A stretch of 63,475 bases of DNA from JBBSZK01 sp964428325 (GTDB taxonomy: Archaea; Nanobdellota; Nanobdellia; Pacearchaeales; GW2011-AR1). The translations under genes were made by a program, and so were the position numbers. A model generated the notes under the pieces. It was not told the origin of the DNA and ran no database searches. It worked only from the letters and a program-made list of their open reading frames with translations. Below are positions 44,037 to 52,176 of the stretch, piece after piece (within the stretch, counting starts at the first letter, position 1; each line of letters begins with the position of its first letter). The stretch spans positions 1 to 63,475 of the forward strand of contig CAYRXU010000003.1 of assembly GCA_964428325.1 (NCBI GenBank), written 5' to 3'.

Positions 44037-44323
44037 ATGCCGAGCGAGATAGAAGAGAAAATCTGGTGTTATTGGGTTGGCGGTTTCCAGGAAATGCAGA
44101 TTATCATGCNNNNNNNNNNNNNNNNNNNNNNNNNNNNNNNNNNNNNNNNNNNNNNNNNNNNNNNNNNNNNNNNNNNNNNNNNNNNNNNNNNNNNNNNNNN
44201 NNNNNNNNNGAGAAAATCTGGTGTTATTGGGTTGGCGGTTTCCAGGAAATGCAGATTATCATGCAGAAAATCCCAAGCGAAGTGGTATTAAAGAAGGGAT
44301 ATCATAATAAGATCAATAGATAG
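44037..44323 (+). CDS. small hypothetical protein split by a false scaffold gap
   Basis: As assembled it runs through 100 Ns, but 44055-44109 and 44210-44264 are the same 55 bases. Merging them gives a 43-residue open frame that starts MPSEIEEKIWCYWVGGFQEM and ends LKKGYHNKINR, stopping 2 nt before the next gene. The TATA box 21 nt upstream supports the start. No known domain. It is either a true small protein or a leader for the operon. Confidence 0.5.
44055..44109. repeat. 55-bp contig-end duplication, left copy
   Basis: Identical to 44210-44264 and immediately before the N run. An odd-numbered overlap of this size is typical of de Bruijn assembler contig ends that were scaffolded without merging. 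Confidence 0.85.
44110..44209. other. scaffold gap (100 N), probably not real
   Basis: The 55-bp flanks are identical, so the contigs overlap and the gap is most likely zero length. Confidence 0.85.
44210..44264. repeat. 55-bp contig-end duplication, right copy
   Basis: Identical to 44055-44109 and immediately after the N run. Confidence 0.85.
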
Positions 44324-44325
44324 AC

Positions 44326-45909
44326 ATGAAAATAGTATTTGCATCCTGGAATTGCAAGGACCTGAGCGATTATCCTTATCAGAATTGGTATGCGCCTCTG
44401 AAAGAGATAGCTGGAGAAGTCATCTTATTTGACCCGCGTGAGAACTATTTCATATATGGGAAGGAGCGCATGAACCAGATGCTGCTTGAGCTTGTTAAGA
44501 AAGAACAACCAGATTATGTCTTCTTTACTTTGATTTATGATGAATTTTATCTGAAGACATTTTCCGCGCTAAAGGAAGTTTCGCCTAAAACACGTACAAT
44601 TAACTTCTTTTCTGATGACGAATGGAGATTTGACGAGTATTCGCGCTACCTTGCTTCTTATTTTGACCATTGCATTACAACCTATCCTCCAGCACATAGA
44701 AAGGCAAAACAATTAGGGCTAAACAATTTCGAGCTCATGATATATGCCTGCAATACAGATGTTTATACAAAGAGGAATCTAGATAAGAAGTATGATGTGT
44801 CCTTCATAGGGCAGCCGACCAAAGAGCGCGTTGAGATGCTCACGTTCTTGGTGAGAAATGGTGTGAATGTTTCCATATGGGGAAAGAACTGGGGACTGCT
44901 TCCTGAATTTGATATGATCAAAAACAATTATCGCGGCGTAGCTGAAGATATGGTGGAAGTTGTCAATCAAAGTAAGATCGTGCTCAGTTTCCTCAAGGAT
45001 GATTCTGATAAGGGTATCCAGATTAAGGGCCGATTGAGCGAGGTTGCAGGTTGTGGAACATTTCAGATATTAACGGGGAATAAGGAGACTCAATTCATTT
45101 TGAAAGATGGAAAAGAAGCAGCCTATTTCAAAGATGGAAAAGACCTTCTCAAAAAGATAAACTACTATCTTTTACATGAGAAAGAACGCGAAAGCATTGC
45201 TGTCCGAGCCTATGAAAAGATAAATAAGAATTATAGCTGGAAGACTAACCTGAAAAACTATTTTGCTTCCCTGAAGGATCGCGTTTATCGCGGTATTTCA
45301 CGGCCATTGACTAATGTGCGGTTGATTGATGTCCGTTCTTTTGTCCCAGAAATTGTACAGATACAAGAAGAGTATGTTTGTTTCACTGATCGGGACGTTG
45401 CCTTTGCAGATCATGCTGGGCGAATGGTACATCAGGCCGCACAGGACAAGCCAGAAATAATTCTTTGTGACTCGATAATGAGGCATCCAAAACTTGGGGA
45501 GGTCGCCACACTCAGATTCAATTCCATTGACTCGAAAGAACTTGATTCTGCACCCTTGCCGTGTGTCTTTGTGCGTACAGCATTCCTGCGCAAGAATCCG
45601 GCCTTGCTCAAATCAATCGTAGAAGAAAAAAAGCTGAAGATCAACCTTAAGGGCCGCACCGTTTCCAAGATAGCCTATCCCTGCATCTCTTTTGGCAGTT
45701 ATCCACTTAGAGAGTTTGCAAATAACTTCCTTGTTGAAAGAAGGTTTGAAATATCATTATACAACTATTATTATGCAAATAGTTTTGGAAAACTTGCGGG
45801 CTTTTCATTCCGACTGTTCTCTTTCCTCGCCGAAGATGCAAACCTTTTTATATTGAGTCCCCTCCTCAAAACCATACAGCGAAAAGCTCGGATTTTTAAT
45901 CCCGATTGA
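44326..45909 (+). CDS. CgeB-like glycosyltransferase with an unassigned C-terminal domain
   Basis: 527 residues. Residues 1-330 fit the CgeB/DUF3880 plus Glyco_trans_1_2 layout: QPDYVFFTLIYDEFYLKTFS, INFFSDDEWRFDEYSRYLAS, VSFIGQPTKERVEMLTFLVR, and GRLSEVAGCGTFQILTGNKE where the transferase loop sits, ending at INKNYSWKTNLKNYF. Residues about 335-527 form another domain with EEYVCFTDRDVAFADHAGRM that resembles a degenerate GT2 strand. The substrate is unknown. It lies between the small gene and the FkbM methyltransferase. Confidence 0.82.
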   Translation: MKIVFASWNCKDLSDYPYQNWYAPLKEIAGEVILFDPRENYFIYGKERMNQMLLELVKKEQPDYVFFTLIYDEFYLKTFSALKEVSPKTRTINFFSDDEWRFDEYSRYLASYFDHCITTYPPAHRKAKQLGLNNFELMIYACNTDVYTKRNLDKKYDVSFIGQPTKERVEMLTFLVRNGVNVSIWGKNWGLLPEFDMIKNNYRGVAEDMVEVVNQSKIVLSFLKDDSDKGIQIKGRLSEVAGCGTFQILTGNKETQFILKDGKEAAYFKDGKDLLKKINYYLLHEKERESIAVRAYEKINKNYSWKTNLKNYFASLKDRVYRGISRPLTNVRLIDVRSFVPEIVQIQEEYVCFTDRDVAFADHAGRMVHQAAQDKPEIILCDSIMRHPKLGEVATLRFNSIDSKELDSAPLPCVFVRTAFLRKNPALLKSIVEEKKLKINLKGRTVSKIAYPCISFGSYPLREFANNFLVERRFEISLYNYYYANSFGKLAGFSFRLFSFLAEDANLFILSPLLKTIQRKARIFNPD

Positions 45910-45918
45910 GGAATTACT

Positions 45919-46884
45919 ATGGACAGACCTGATGAAAAGAAGACGTTTGGGCAAAGCATCCAACATTTTGTTGACCACTTAGCTTTCTGCTACCGAGATA
46001 ATAAGGTTATTTTCTGGAAATATCTAGCCTACTCTTTGAAAAGAGCGATAACCTATCCCTTCCGCCGGATTGCTTATAGCCTAGATACAAGCGAACAGCG
46101 CTACAGAGAGGCCGTGCGTGGCAAGGATGAAGTCATGTTGTCTATTCTTGGATACAAGATGCTTTTGCCAGTAAGTGACTCTGGATTGAGCAGAGACCTT
46201 ATTATCGATGGGATAAGAGAGAAGAATTCAGTCAGAGTTTTCTTCAAAGAATATAGGCCTGGTATGCATACCGTTGACCTGGGAGCTAACCTAGGATACT
46301 ACCTTCTTATGGAGGGCAAGGTAGCGCGTGGGACTAATACCCCTATTTACGCTATTGAGCCAAACCCACACGCGTTTGAATATCTAAAAAAGAACATCAA
46401 GCTCAATGGCCATGATAATATCAAACTGATGAATTTGGCCGTAAGTGATAAGAAAGGTAGCGCGCCATTTTACATCTCGAAGAATTGGAATTGTAGCAGA
46501 TTCACTAAGGGACACGACACAAGCGATATTACTGAGACAAGAAAGATGAAGATTGATACTCTTGACAATCTTTTCAAGGGAAAGAAAGTCGATTTTGTTA
46601 GAATGGATGTTGAGGGTTATGAGTTTAACATTTTGAGAGGGGCAACGAAAGTTATTGCAGCTAACCCGAAGATAGCATTCTTCTTTGAGTACCATGCACA
46701 GTTCTTCAATACAAAACAAAGAGAAGAAATGATAGAGTTTTTCAGGCAACATAAATTGCGCGTGAAGTATTTATTCAGAGGGGATGAGGATGGCGCGCGC
46801 ATGAGGCCATTTTCCCGAGGATATCGCGATGTTAGGAATGCGCTTTACACCACATATTATCTTTACCTTGAGCGAGCAGCTTAA
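45919..46884 (+). CDS. FkbM-family SAM-dependent methyltransferase
   Basis: 321 residues. Motif I HTVDLGANLGYYLLMEGKVA near residue 118, AIEPNPHAFEYLKKNIKLNG, and DFVRMDVEGYEFNILRGATK near residue 228 are FkbM signatures. The first about 100 residues are an added N-terminal region. It probably methylates a sugar hydroxyl in the glycan. Nine nt separate it from the CgeB-like gene. Its TTAA stop is shared with the convergent flippase. Confidence 0.92.
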   Translation: MDRPDEKKTFGQSIQHFVDHLAFCYRDNKVIFWKYLAYSLKRAITYPFRRIAYSLDTSEQRYREAVRGKDEVMLSILGYKMLLPVSDSGLSRDLIIDGIREKNSVRVFFKEYRPGMHTVDLGANLGYYLLMEGKVARGTNTPIYAIEPNPHAFEYLKKNIKLNGHDNIKLMNLAVSDKKGSAPFYISKNWNCSRFTKGHDTSDITETRKMKIDTLDNLFKGKKVDFVRMDVEGYEFNILRGATKVIAANPKIAFFFEYHAQFFNTKQREEMIEFFRQHKLRVKYLFRGDEDGARMRPFSRGYRDVRNALYTTYYLYLERAA

Positions 46885-48458
46885 TCAGAAGGTGAAGGCG
46901 TACTGATTGTTTTTATCCAGATTAATCCGGCAGATACTCTCTTCCAAAGTGATCCTAGAACTTCTTTATCATGAATGTCAAGCGAGCGTGATGCGAAAAT
47001 AAGTATGGCGTAGACTATTCCGAATAGGATAACGCTTGTAAGAAGTACGAAGAGCGTTTTGACTTGAAGGAAGTTTGACAGACCAATAAGCAAGAGTGCA
47101 GGAATAAGGGAAATGACTGCAATTTTTACCATATCTGCTTTGAATGGTGTGATGTTGAGGTGGCGCTTTGTTTGTATGAAGAACATAATTCCAAGCACAG
47201 CGTAGGAAATGGCAACTGCGAAAGCTGCTCCGGTGAGGCCATATTTAGGAACTAGCGCAAGATTTAGCACAATGTTCAGACAAGTTACGATAATGAAATT
47301 CGTTAGAACAGTGCGAGATTTCCCTGCCATTGAGATAAGATTCATGGACACGAGCGTTATGGAATAAATGAAAGATCCGACTGCTAGTATGCGAAGTGTG
47401 TTTGCAGCAGCAAGGTATTGCTCGCCAAAAAGTACATTGATGATCGCGCTTGGGAAGATTAAGATTACCAAGAGAAGAGGCACGTTGATTAGGAAGATCC
47501 ACTTGCCTATCTGTTTGCTTAGGTCGCGGATAAGTGGGATGTTGCCTACCGAATATTTTCTGTTTACAAGAGGGAAGAAGAGCTTCATGAAAAGATCTGG
47601 TGCAAATCCCATAAGAAGAGCGATAGGAATAGCGACGTTGTAGAGACCTACTTCAAATGCTCCTCTGAAATAACCTAAGATGAATGAGTCTATCCAGAAG
47701 AAGAGGCTCGCTACAACACCGAGAAACAATCTAGGCCACGAATAAGAGAAGAGTGTATTGAAGAGGCTCTTGCGTGTCTTTTCAGGTATATGATTTGATC
47801 TGAATAGAACAGGAAGCTTTACCCTGCAGACAATGTAGGCGCAAATGGTCATGACCAGTGTACCTAGCAGATAAGAGAGCGTGATGGCGTGCGTACCAAG
47901 ACCGAACATGATGAAGATTGAGATTGAAAGGACTATCATTGCAGTTTGAAGGATGTTAACTATGAACGAATGCCAACCTGCACGTTCGTATGCAAGCAAT
48001 GCGCTCAAGAAAGGACCAAGTATTATTGAAAGAGGCACAACCGCACTCAGAATTCTAAGGAAAGAGATGAGGCGTGCATCGTGGAAGAAGGTATTTGCTA
48101 TGAAAGGGGCAGCTAGGAAAAGTATCACTCCTGCAAGTATTCCAGACCCGATGAGTATAGCAAGTGTGCGATTGAAGAGGAAGCTTATTTTCTTATTCTG
48201 GTTTCCTGTTCTGAAGAATGAGATAAATCTCAAAAGACCGTCAGATAGGCCGAATGATGCAACCGCAATGAACCAACCGACGACCATTGTAGCCAAACTG
48301 AAAAGCCCGAAGATTTCAGGACCGAAATGTCGAGCAATTATAATCTTGTAAATGTAGTTGAGAAGCTTGGAAACGAATATGGCAAAGAACACCATTATTG
48401 ATGCCCAAGCGATTGTGTTAAGCGAATGTGAAAGGTCTTTGGCTTCAGATGATTTCAT
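46881..48458 (-). CDS. second MOP-superfamily polysaccharide flippase (Wzx-like)
   Basis: 525 residues with about 14 membrane helices. Opening VSKLLNYIYKIIIARHFGPE, then FGLFSLATMVVGWFIAVASF, is standard for Wzx/RfbX. Longer than the flippase at 22374 and not closely similar, so the locus may export two different lipid-linked glycans. TATA box TTTAATAA at 48480-48487 (minus), 21 nt before the start. Confidence 0.88.
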   Translation of the reverse strand: MKSSEAKDLSHSLNTIAWASIMVFFAIFVSKLLNYIYKIIIARHFGPEIFGLFSLATMVVGWFIAVASFGLSDGLLRFISFFRTGNQNKKISFLFNRTLAILIGSGILAGVILFLAAPFIANTFFHDARLISFLRILSAVVPLSIILGPFLSALLAYERAGWHSFIVNILQTAMIVLSISIFIMFGLGTHAITLSYLLGTLVMTICAYIVCRVKLPVLFRSNHIPEKTRKSLFNTLFSYSWPRLFLGVVASLFFWIDSFILGYFRGAFEVGLYNVAIPIALLMGFAPDLFMKLFFPLVNRKYSVGNIPLIRDLSKQIGKWIFLINVPLLLVILIFPSAIINVLFGEQYLAAANTLRILAVGSFIYSITLVSMNLISMAGKSRTVLTNFIIVTCLNIVLNLALVPKYGLTGAAFAVAISYAVLGIMFFIQTKRHLNITPFKADMVKIAVISLIPALLLIGLSNFLQVKTLFVLLTSVILFGIVYAILIFASRSLDIHDKEVLGSLWKRVSAGLIWIKTISTPSPSD

Positions 48459-48500
48459 AGGGACTTTAGAGCAAGAGTCTTATTAAAGCGTTTGGAAAGC

Positions 48501-50012
48501 TTAGTTCTCAATCTTCTCGATCATTGCTGCGAAGGCAGGGCGACTGATCAATACGCCTGCAGTAATACCGATTATGGTTGTGACTGCGAAACCCTTGAAC
48601 AATCCTGCGCTTGCCCAGTAAAGAGGCAATAGTGAAACAAGTGCGGTTGCGTAAGCAGAAAATACTACGAATAGCGCACGCTTCATGCGAGCCTTTAGTG
48701 CAAGGTCCTTACTTCTACGTGCCTCATCTAGAATGATAATCTGTTGGTTCACGCCAGTACCAATTGTCGCGAGGATGCCTGCGATGGATGGAAGGTCTAA
48801 GTTCCAACCAATGAGCGATGCAACTCCTAGGATAATAACAATCTCTGCAAATGCAGTAAATAGTACGGCAAGAGATTCCTTGATATTGCGGTATCTGAGA
48901 AGGATAACAAGCCCTACTGCAAGAATAGCCACTGATCCTGCGATTAGCAAGGTGTAGACGAAATTACCACCTAAGAGCGGAGCGATAGTGTCGAGCTTTA
49001 CGATACTTAATTTGTAAGGCAAACTACCAGTGATAAGAACAGTCTGCAATTGGTGCATCGATGCGCGCGCCTCATTTAAAGCATCTTCTTGTGTTGCACC
49101 CTGGCCAGAGCCTTGGATAGAAATCTGCGTTGTGACTTGCCCCTTTAGATCTCGGCTGATGAGAAGCTCATCTACTACCTGATTGTCAAGTAAGAGGGAA
49201 AGATTGCCCTTCAAGTATTGTCCGCCTGAGGTCATGTCGATGTCAATACCGTTTGTTATGTCTGCATGTCTGCGTGCAGCTTCCTCGCTCAAGTAAATAG
49301 TGAATCTAAAGTTACAACCGTATCCTCCACCTTGGATTTGACTGCAGCCAGTAATACCTGCACAGCTTGCGTCGTTGCGGCAAACAGAAGTGATATCTTC
49401 GCTACCTCCAGAGAAGACCGTTTGGCTACCGATGCGTGCTTCAAACTTACCTTGCTGGGAAATAAGTTCTTGCAAGTCTGTTGGCGTAGCGCCTGCAACT
49501 TCGATAAGCATGAATCTGTTGCCTGATAGGTCAGTTACGCCTCTGATCTTTACATCTGAAAGTCCGAATACGTTGAAGCGATTATTACTGATAGCAATAA
49601 GGTCTTGTAGCTGGTCGTTCGTAATAGCTTGTTCTGGTTCGACAAGCGCGCGTGCTCCTCCTTGGATGTCAAGACCTGTCTTGATCTTCGTTCGGGGGAT
49701 GTCTTGCACGATCATGTCAGGTGTCTCGTTAACAAATGCTACGAATCGGCTATCCTTCGTTACAACATCAATACGGACATCGCCTCCAATAAAGATCTTA
49801 TTAGTCGCCGCAGTATAATCTGCAGCGCTTTCTATAGGCATTCCATTGATTTCCTTAATGATGTCTCCCTGTCGCAATCCTTGTTCAAATAGAGGAGAAT
49901 TCTTCGCGATGGACTTTACTACAGCTCCAGATTCAAAGCTTGGACTTATAGCAAGGACTGAAAGTGCTAGTGCGATAAGCATTACCCAAATACGCCAACT
50001 CCACTTTATCAT
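48501..50012 (-). CDS. secD: protein export membrane protein SecD with a PDZ-like domain
   Basis: 503 residues from the ATG at 50012, which overlaps the secF stop (ATGA). An N-terminal helix is followed at about residues 35-95 by a PDZ-like stretch (SPLFEQGLRQGDIIKEINGM), not part of classical bacterial SecD. Then KIKTGLDIQGGARALVEPEQ begins the P1 region, and the C-terminal half has six membrane helices with LVILLRYRNIKESLAVLFTA and GVNQQIIILDEARRSK. SecD works with SecF to drive protein export after the Sec channel. Confidence 0.93.
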   Translation of the reverse strand: MIKWSWRIWVMLIALALSVLAISPSFESGAVVKSIAKNSPLFEQGLRQGDIIKEINGMPIESAADYTAATNKIFIGGDVRIDVVTKDSRFVAFVNETPDMIVQDIPRTKIKTGLDIQGGARALVEPEQAITNDQLQDLIAISNNRFNVFGLSDVKIRGVTDLSGNRFMLIEVAGATPTDLQELISQQGKFEARIGSQTVFSGGSEDITSVCRNDASCAGITGCSQIQGGGYGCNFRFTIYLSEEAARRHADITNGIDIDMTSGGQYLKGNLSLLLDNQVVDELLISRDLKGQVTTQISIQGSGQGATQEDALNEARASMHQLQTVLITGSLPYKLSIVKLDTIAPLLGGNFVYTLLIAGSVAILAVGLVILLRYRNIKESLAVLFTAFAEIVIILGVASLIGWNLDLPSIAGILATIGTGVNQQIIILDEARRSKDLALKARMKRALFVVFSAYATALVSLLPLYWASAGLFKGFAVTTIIGITAGVLISRPAFAAMIEKIEN

Positions 50013-50902
50013 GCGATATGTTTTGCCTCCGCGTACCACTTAAGCAGGGATGCGTTTGTTACCCATGTGTTAAACATGTCAAATCCAAGACCGATGAGGA
50101 GAATAGTGAACATCTGTCTTAGTGTGTCTGAGTGGCCATACGTGAAGAACAAGCTGACTGCAACTGCAACGATGACTGTGATTGTCATTGTTGTACCTGT
50201 CTTGAATGCGCCCCATATCCTACTGTTGATAGGGCCTTCTCCGCGGAGTACGCGTGTTGTAAGCAACATGTCAGTGTCTACCGCGTAACCAATAAGCATG
50301 AGCAAGGCCACAATACCTGCAAGCGAGACTTGCATGCCAATTAGATCGATGACTGCAACGGTCATTACTAGATCTGTGAATACGACTGCAACGATAGAAA
50401 GACTACGAAAAGGTGTACGGAAGATTAGAATCACCACAATACTCATACCGATGAAAGCGATAAGCACGGCAATGCGTAGCTGTTGATAGAAACTTGAGGA
50501 AAGAGCAGAACCTGTGAACTCAATAGAAGAGTTCTCTTGTGTCAAAGGAAAGCCAACGAGCTTTTCTATGGCTGCCTTGAGTTCTTCTGCGCCTGAAGCT
50601 GTCTCAACTATGAATCCTTGTTGTTCTCCTGTGCGGATGTTAGCGATTGAACGGGCTTGGATGTCCGGAAATTGTGCACGCAATGCTTCCCTGATTTCAA
50701 TTGCATTCATCTGACTTGCAACGGTAATCGATGTTCCACCTGTAAGAGAAATATCCTTGTGAATGACGTCACCGTTCGTCTGATAGAATACGCCTAGGTA
50801 AATAAGCGCGAGAATAAGCAAAGCTCCTGAGAAGATTAATTGATACTTGTACGTGTGATCATACCAAGACTTTGATCCGTGAGAAACGGTGTTTTCTGAC
50901 AT
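50009..50902 (-). CDS. secF: protein export membrane protein SecF
   Basis: 297 residues with six membrane helices. KDISLTGGTSITVASQMNAI near residue 50 is the SecF P1 beginning, and MLIGYAVDTDMLLTTRVLRG near residue 215 is the SecD/SecF (RND) helix-4 motif. The TATA box TTTAAAAG at 50924-50931 (minus) is 21 nt before the start and drives secF-secD. Confidence 0.94.
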   Translation of the reverse strand: MSENTVSHGSKSWYDHTYKYQLIFSGALLILALIYLGVFYQTNGDVIHKDISLTGGTSITVASQMNAIEIREALRAQFPDIQARSIANIRTGEQQGFIVETASGAEELKAAIEKLVGFPLTQENSSIEFTGSALSSSFYQQLRIAVLIAFIGMSIVVILIFRTPFRSLSIVAVVFTDLVMTVAVIDLIGMQVSLAGIVALLMLIGYAVDTDMLLTTRVLRGEGPINSRIWGAFKTGTTMTITVIVAVAVSLFFTYGHSDTLRQMFTILLIGLGFDMFNTWVTNASLLKWYAEAKHIA

Positions 50903-50923
50903 CCAAACACCATGAAAAAAGCA

Positions 50924-50931
50924 CTTTTAAA
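50924..50931 (-). promoter_or_regulatory. TATA box of secF-secD
   Basis: TTTAAAAG on the minus strand, 21 nt before the ATG at 50902. Confidence 0.65.
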
Positions 50932-50943
50932 GTTATTCTTATA

Positions 50944-51014
50944 TGCGCGATACGGGAATCGAACCCGTGTATATTGGTTGGAAACCAATCATTCTGCCAT
51001 TAAATTAATCGCGC
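50944..51014 (-). tRNA. tRNA-Gly(TCC)
   Basis: Cloverleaf on the minus strand: acceptor GCGCGAT with ATCGCGC, anticodon stem ATTGG with CCAAT around TTTCCAA (anticodon TCC), T arm ACGGG-TTCGATT-CCCGT, discriminator A at 50944. No CCA is encoded and no intron. The D stem is AT-only (ATT/AAT). A TATA element CTTTAAAA lies at 51038-51045. Confidence 0.95.
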
Positions 51015-51049
51015 TTGTTAATGTATCGAGAAAGGTGTTTTAAAGCTTT

Positions 51050-51259
51050 TTATTGGGCTTCAGAGGTTGATCTACTTAGATAATTATCTATTTTCTCAGC
51101 CAACTTAGAGTAAGAAATACTAAGCGGTTGACCAATAACATATTTGCGATACTCATTAATCAAAGCAGGATCTGTTACGGGGCCTCCTCGAACAAGTTTG
51201 GAGAATAGGGAATCAAGATCGTGATCTTGATCTTCGCATACGTCAGCTAACGTGACCAT
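51050..51259 (-). CDS. small hypothetical protein
   Basis: 69 residues from the ATG at 51259 (MVTLADVCEDQDHDLDSLFS). It is helical and acidic, ending KLAEKIDNYLSRSTSEAQ, with no known domain. A longer frame from a TTG at 51310 would run through the TATA box at 51281-51288. That box read on the minus strand (TTTTTAAA) lies exactly 21 nt before 51259, which makes 51259 the better start. Divergent from the methyltransferase. Confidence 0.5.
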   Translation of the reverse strand: MVTLADVCEDQDHDLDSLFSKLVRGGPVTDPALINEYRKYVIGQPLSISYSKLAEKIDNYLSRSTSEAQ

Positions 51260-51280
51260 CGCAAGTCTAGTACGAATCGC

Positions 51281-51288
51281 TTTAAAAA
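51281..51288. promoter_or_regulatory. shared bidirectional TATA box
   Basis: TTTAAAAA on the plus strand is 21 nt before the ATG at 51310; its complement TTTTTAAA is 21 nt before the ATG at 51259 on the minus strand. One element appears to serve both genes. Confidence 0.55.
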
Positions 51289-51309
51289 GCTTTCTTACTT
51301 CATTAGACA

Positions 51310-51918
51310 ATGAAACAAGAATTGATTTGGAACAAGCTATACGACGATAGATTGTCCTGGAAAAAAGAGAGTATTACTCTGCCCAACGTACTGAAAAATA
51401 AGAGAGTGCTTGAGTTGGGAGTCGGTACTGGAAAGACTCTGGTTTCTATATTGAGACAGAAGCCGAAAGAAGTCTGTGCTGTTGATTTTTCAGAGAGAGC
51501 CATTGAGAGGTCTGCAGAAAGGTTTGGCGACAAAGTAACATTGATCCAGGCAGATGCTAAACATCTCCCGTTTGAAGGAGAATATTTTGATATAGTTGTT
51601 TGTTATTATGTACTTAATAACAGCTTGAAGAGAGATCGAGCCCTTGTTGTAAAAGAGATATTCCGAATTCTCAAGAAAAGAGGCGTATGCTTGTTTGAGG
51701 ACTTTTCAGTTAATGATTTAAGAAATGATGGCAAGAAGCATAAAACTGAAAAGAATACCATAGTAAAGAAGAGCGGATTGGCATGCCATTTTTTCGATGA
51801 AAAAGAATTGAAAGAGTTGTTTAAGGGTTTCAAGATTAAAATGAAGAAGAAATCATTCTACCCGATAAAGAACGTGAGAGCAATGCGAGAGATAATCTCG
51901 ATTATTGCGAAGAAATGA
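51310..51918 (+). CDS. class I SAM-dependent methyltransferase
   Basis: 202 residues. Motif I RVLELGVGTGKTLVSIL (residues 32-48), post-I VCAVDFSERAIERSAERFGD, ADAKHLPFEGEYFDIVVCYY and LKKRGVCLFEDFSVND are standard for the Methyltransf_11/25 group. The substrate cannot be told. The start follows the shared TATA box by 21 nt. It ends 1 nt before the convergent tRNA-Arg. Confidence 0.88.
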   Translation: MKQELIWNKLYDDRLSWKKESITLPNVLKNKRVLELGVGTGKTLVSILRQKPKEVCAVDFSERAIERSAERFGDKVTLIQADAKHLPFEGEYFDIVVCYYVLNNSLKRDRALVVKEIFRILKKRGVCLFEDFSVNDLRNDGKKHKTEKNTIVKKSGLACHFFDEKELKELFKGFKIKMKKKSFYPIKNVRAMREIISIIAKK

Positions 51919-51919
51919 A

Positions 51920-51994
51920 CGCTCCCGGCAGGATTTGAACCTGCGACCTGCGCCTTAGGAGGGAGCCGCTCTATCCGGGCTGAGCTACGGGAGC
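51920..51994 (-). tRNA. tRNA-Arg(CCT)
   Basis: Minus strand: acceptor GCTCCCG with CGGGAGC, D arm GCTC...GAGC, anticodon loop CTCCTAA (anticodon CCT), T arm GCAGG-TTCAAAT-CCTGC, discriminator G. The anticodon stem GCTCC/GGCGC has one U-C mismatch in its third pair. No intron or encoded CCA. No clear TATA box of its own, so it is probably transcribed with tRNA-Leu(CAA) 71 nt upstream. Confidence 0.92.
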
Positions 51995-52065
51995 AGAACG
52001 ATCTCGAACTTTCTCTTGCTCTTATCTCCTCAACTGGCTCGGAGACTCGCCGTGGAAAATCGAGA

Positions 52066-52149
52066 TGTGGGCGAGAGGATTCGAACCTCTGAAAGCACTA
52101 AGCTAATGGCTCTTGAGACCATCCCGTTTGACCGCTCCGGCACGCCCAC
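52066..52149 (-). tRNA. tRNA-Leu(CAA)
   Basis: Minus strand, 84 nt with a long variable arm (class II). Acceptor GTGGGCG with CGCCCAC, anticodon loop CTCAAGA between ATGGT and GCCAT (anticodon CAA), T arm AGAGG-TTCGAAT-CCTCT, discriminator A. A TATA-like TTTAAAAC (minus strand) lies at 52174-52181. Confidence 0.93.
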
Positions 52150-52176
52150 GGTAAAATAACAAACGCTGAAGCCGTT

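Noticed and set aside
44055..44264. Biological 55-bp direct repeat
   Set aside because: The copies directly touch a 100-N run and their merger restores an open frame; contig-end overlap is the simpler reading.
51260..51310. TTG start at 51310 for the small minus-strand gene
   Set aside because: It would place the shared TATA box inside the coding region; the ATG at 51259 has the standard 21-nt spacing.
51995..52065. Small RNA between tRNA-Arg and tRNA-Leu(CAA)
   Set aside because: The 71-nt spacer has no clear TATA box, box C/D pair or stable fold; it is more simply a tRNA operon spacer.
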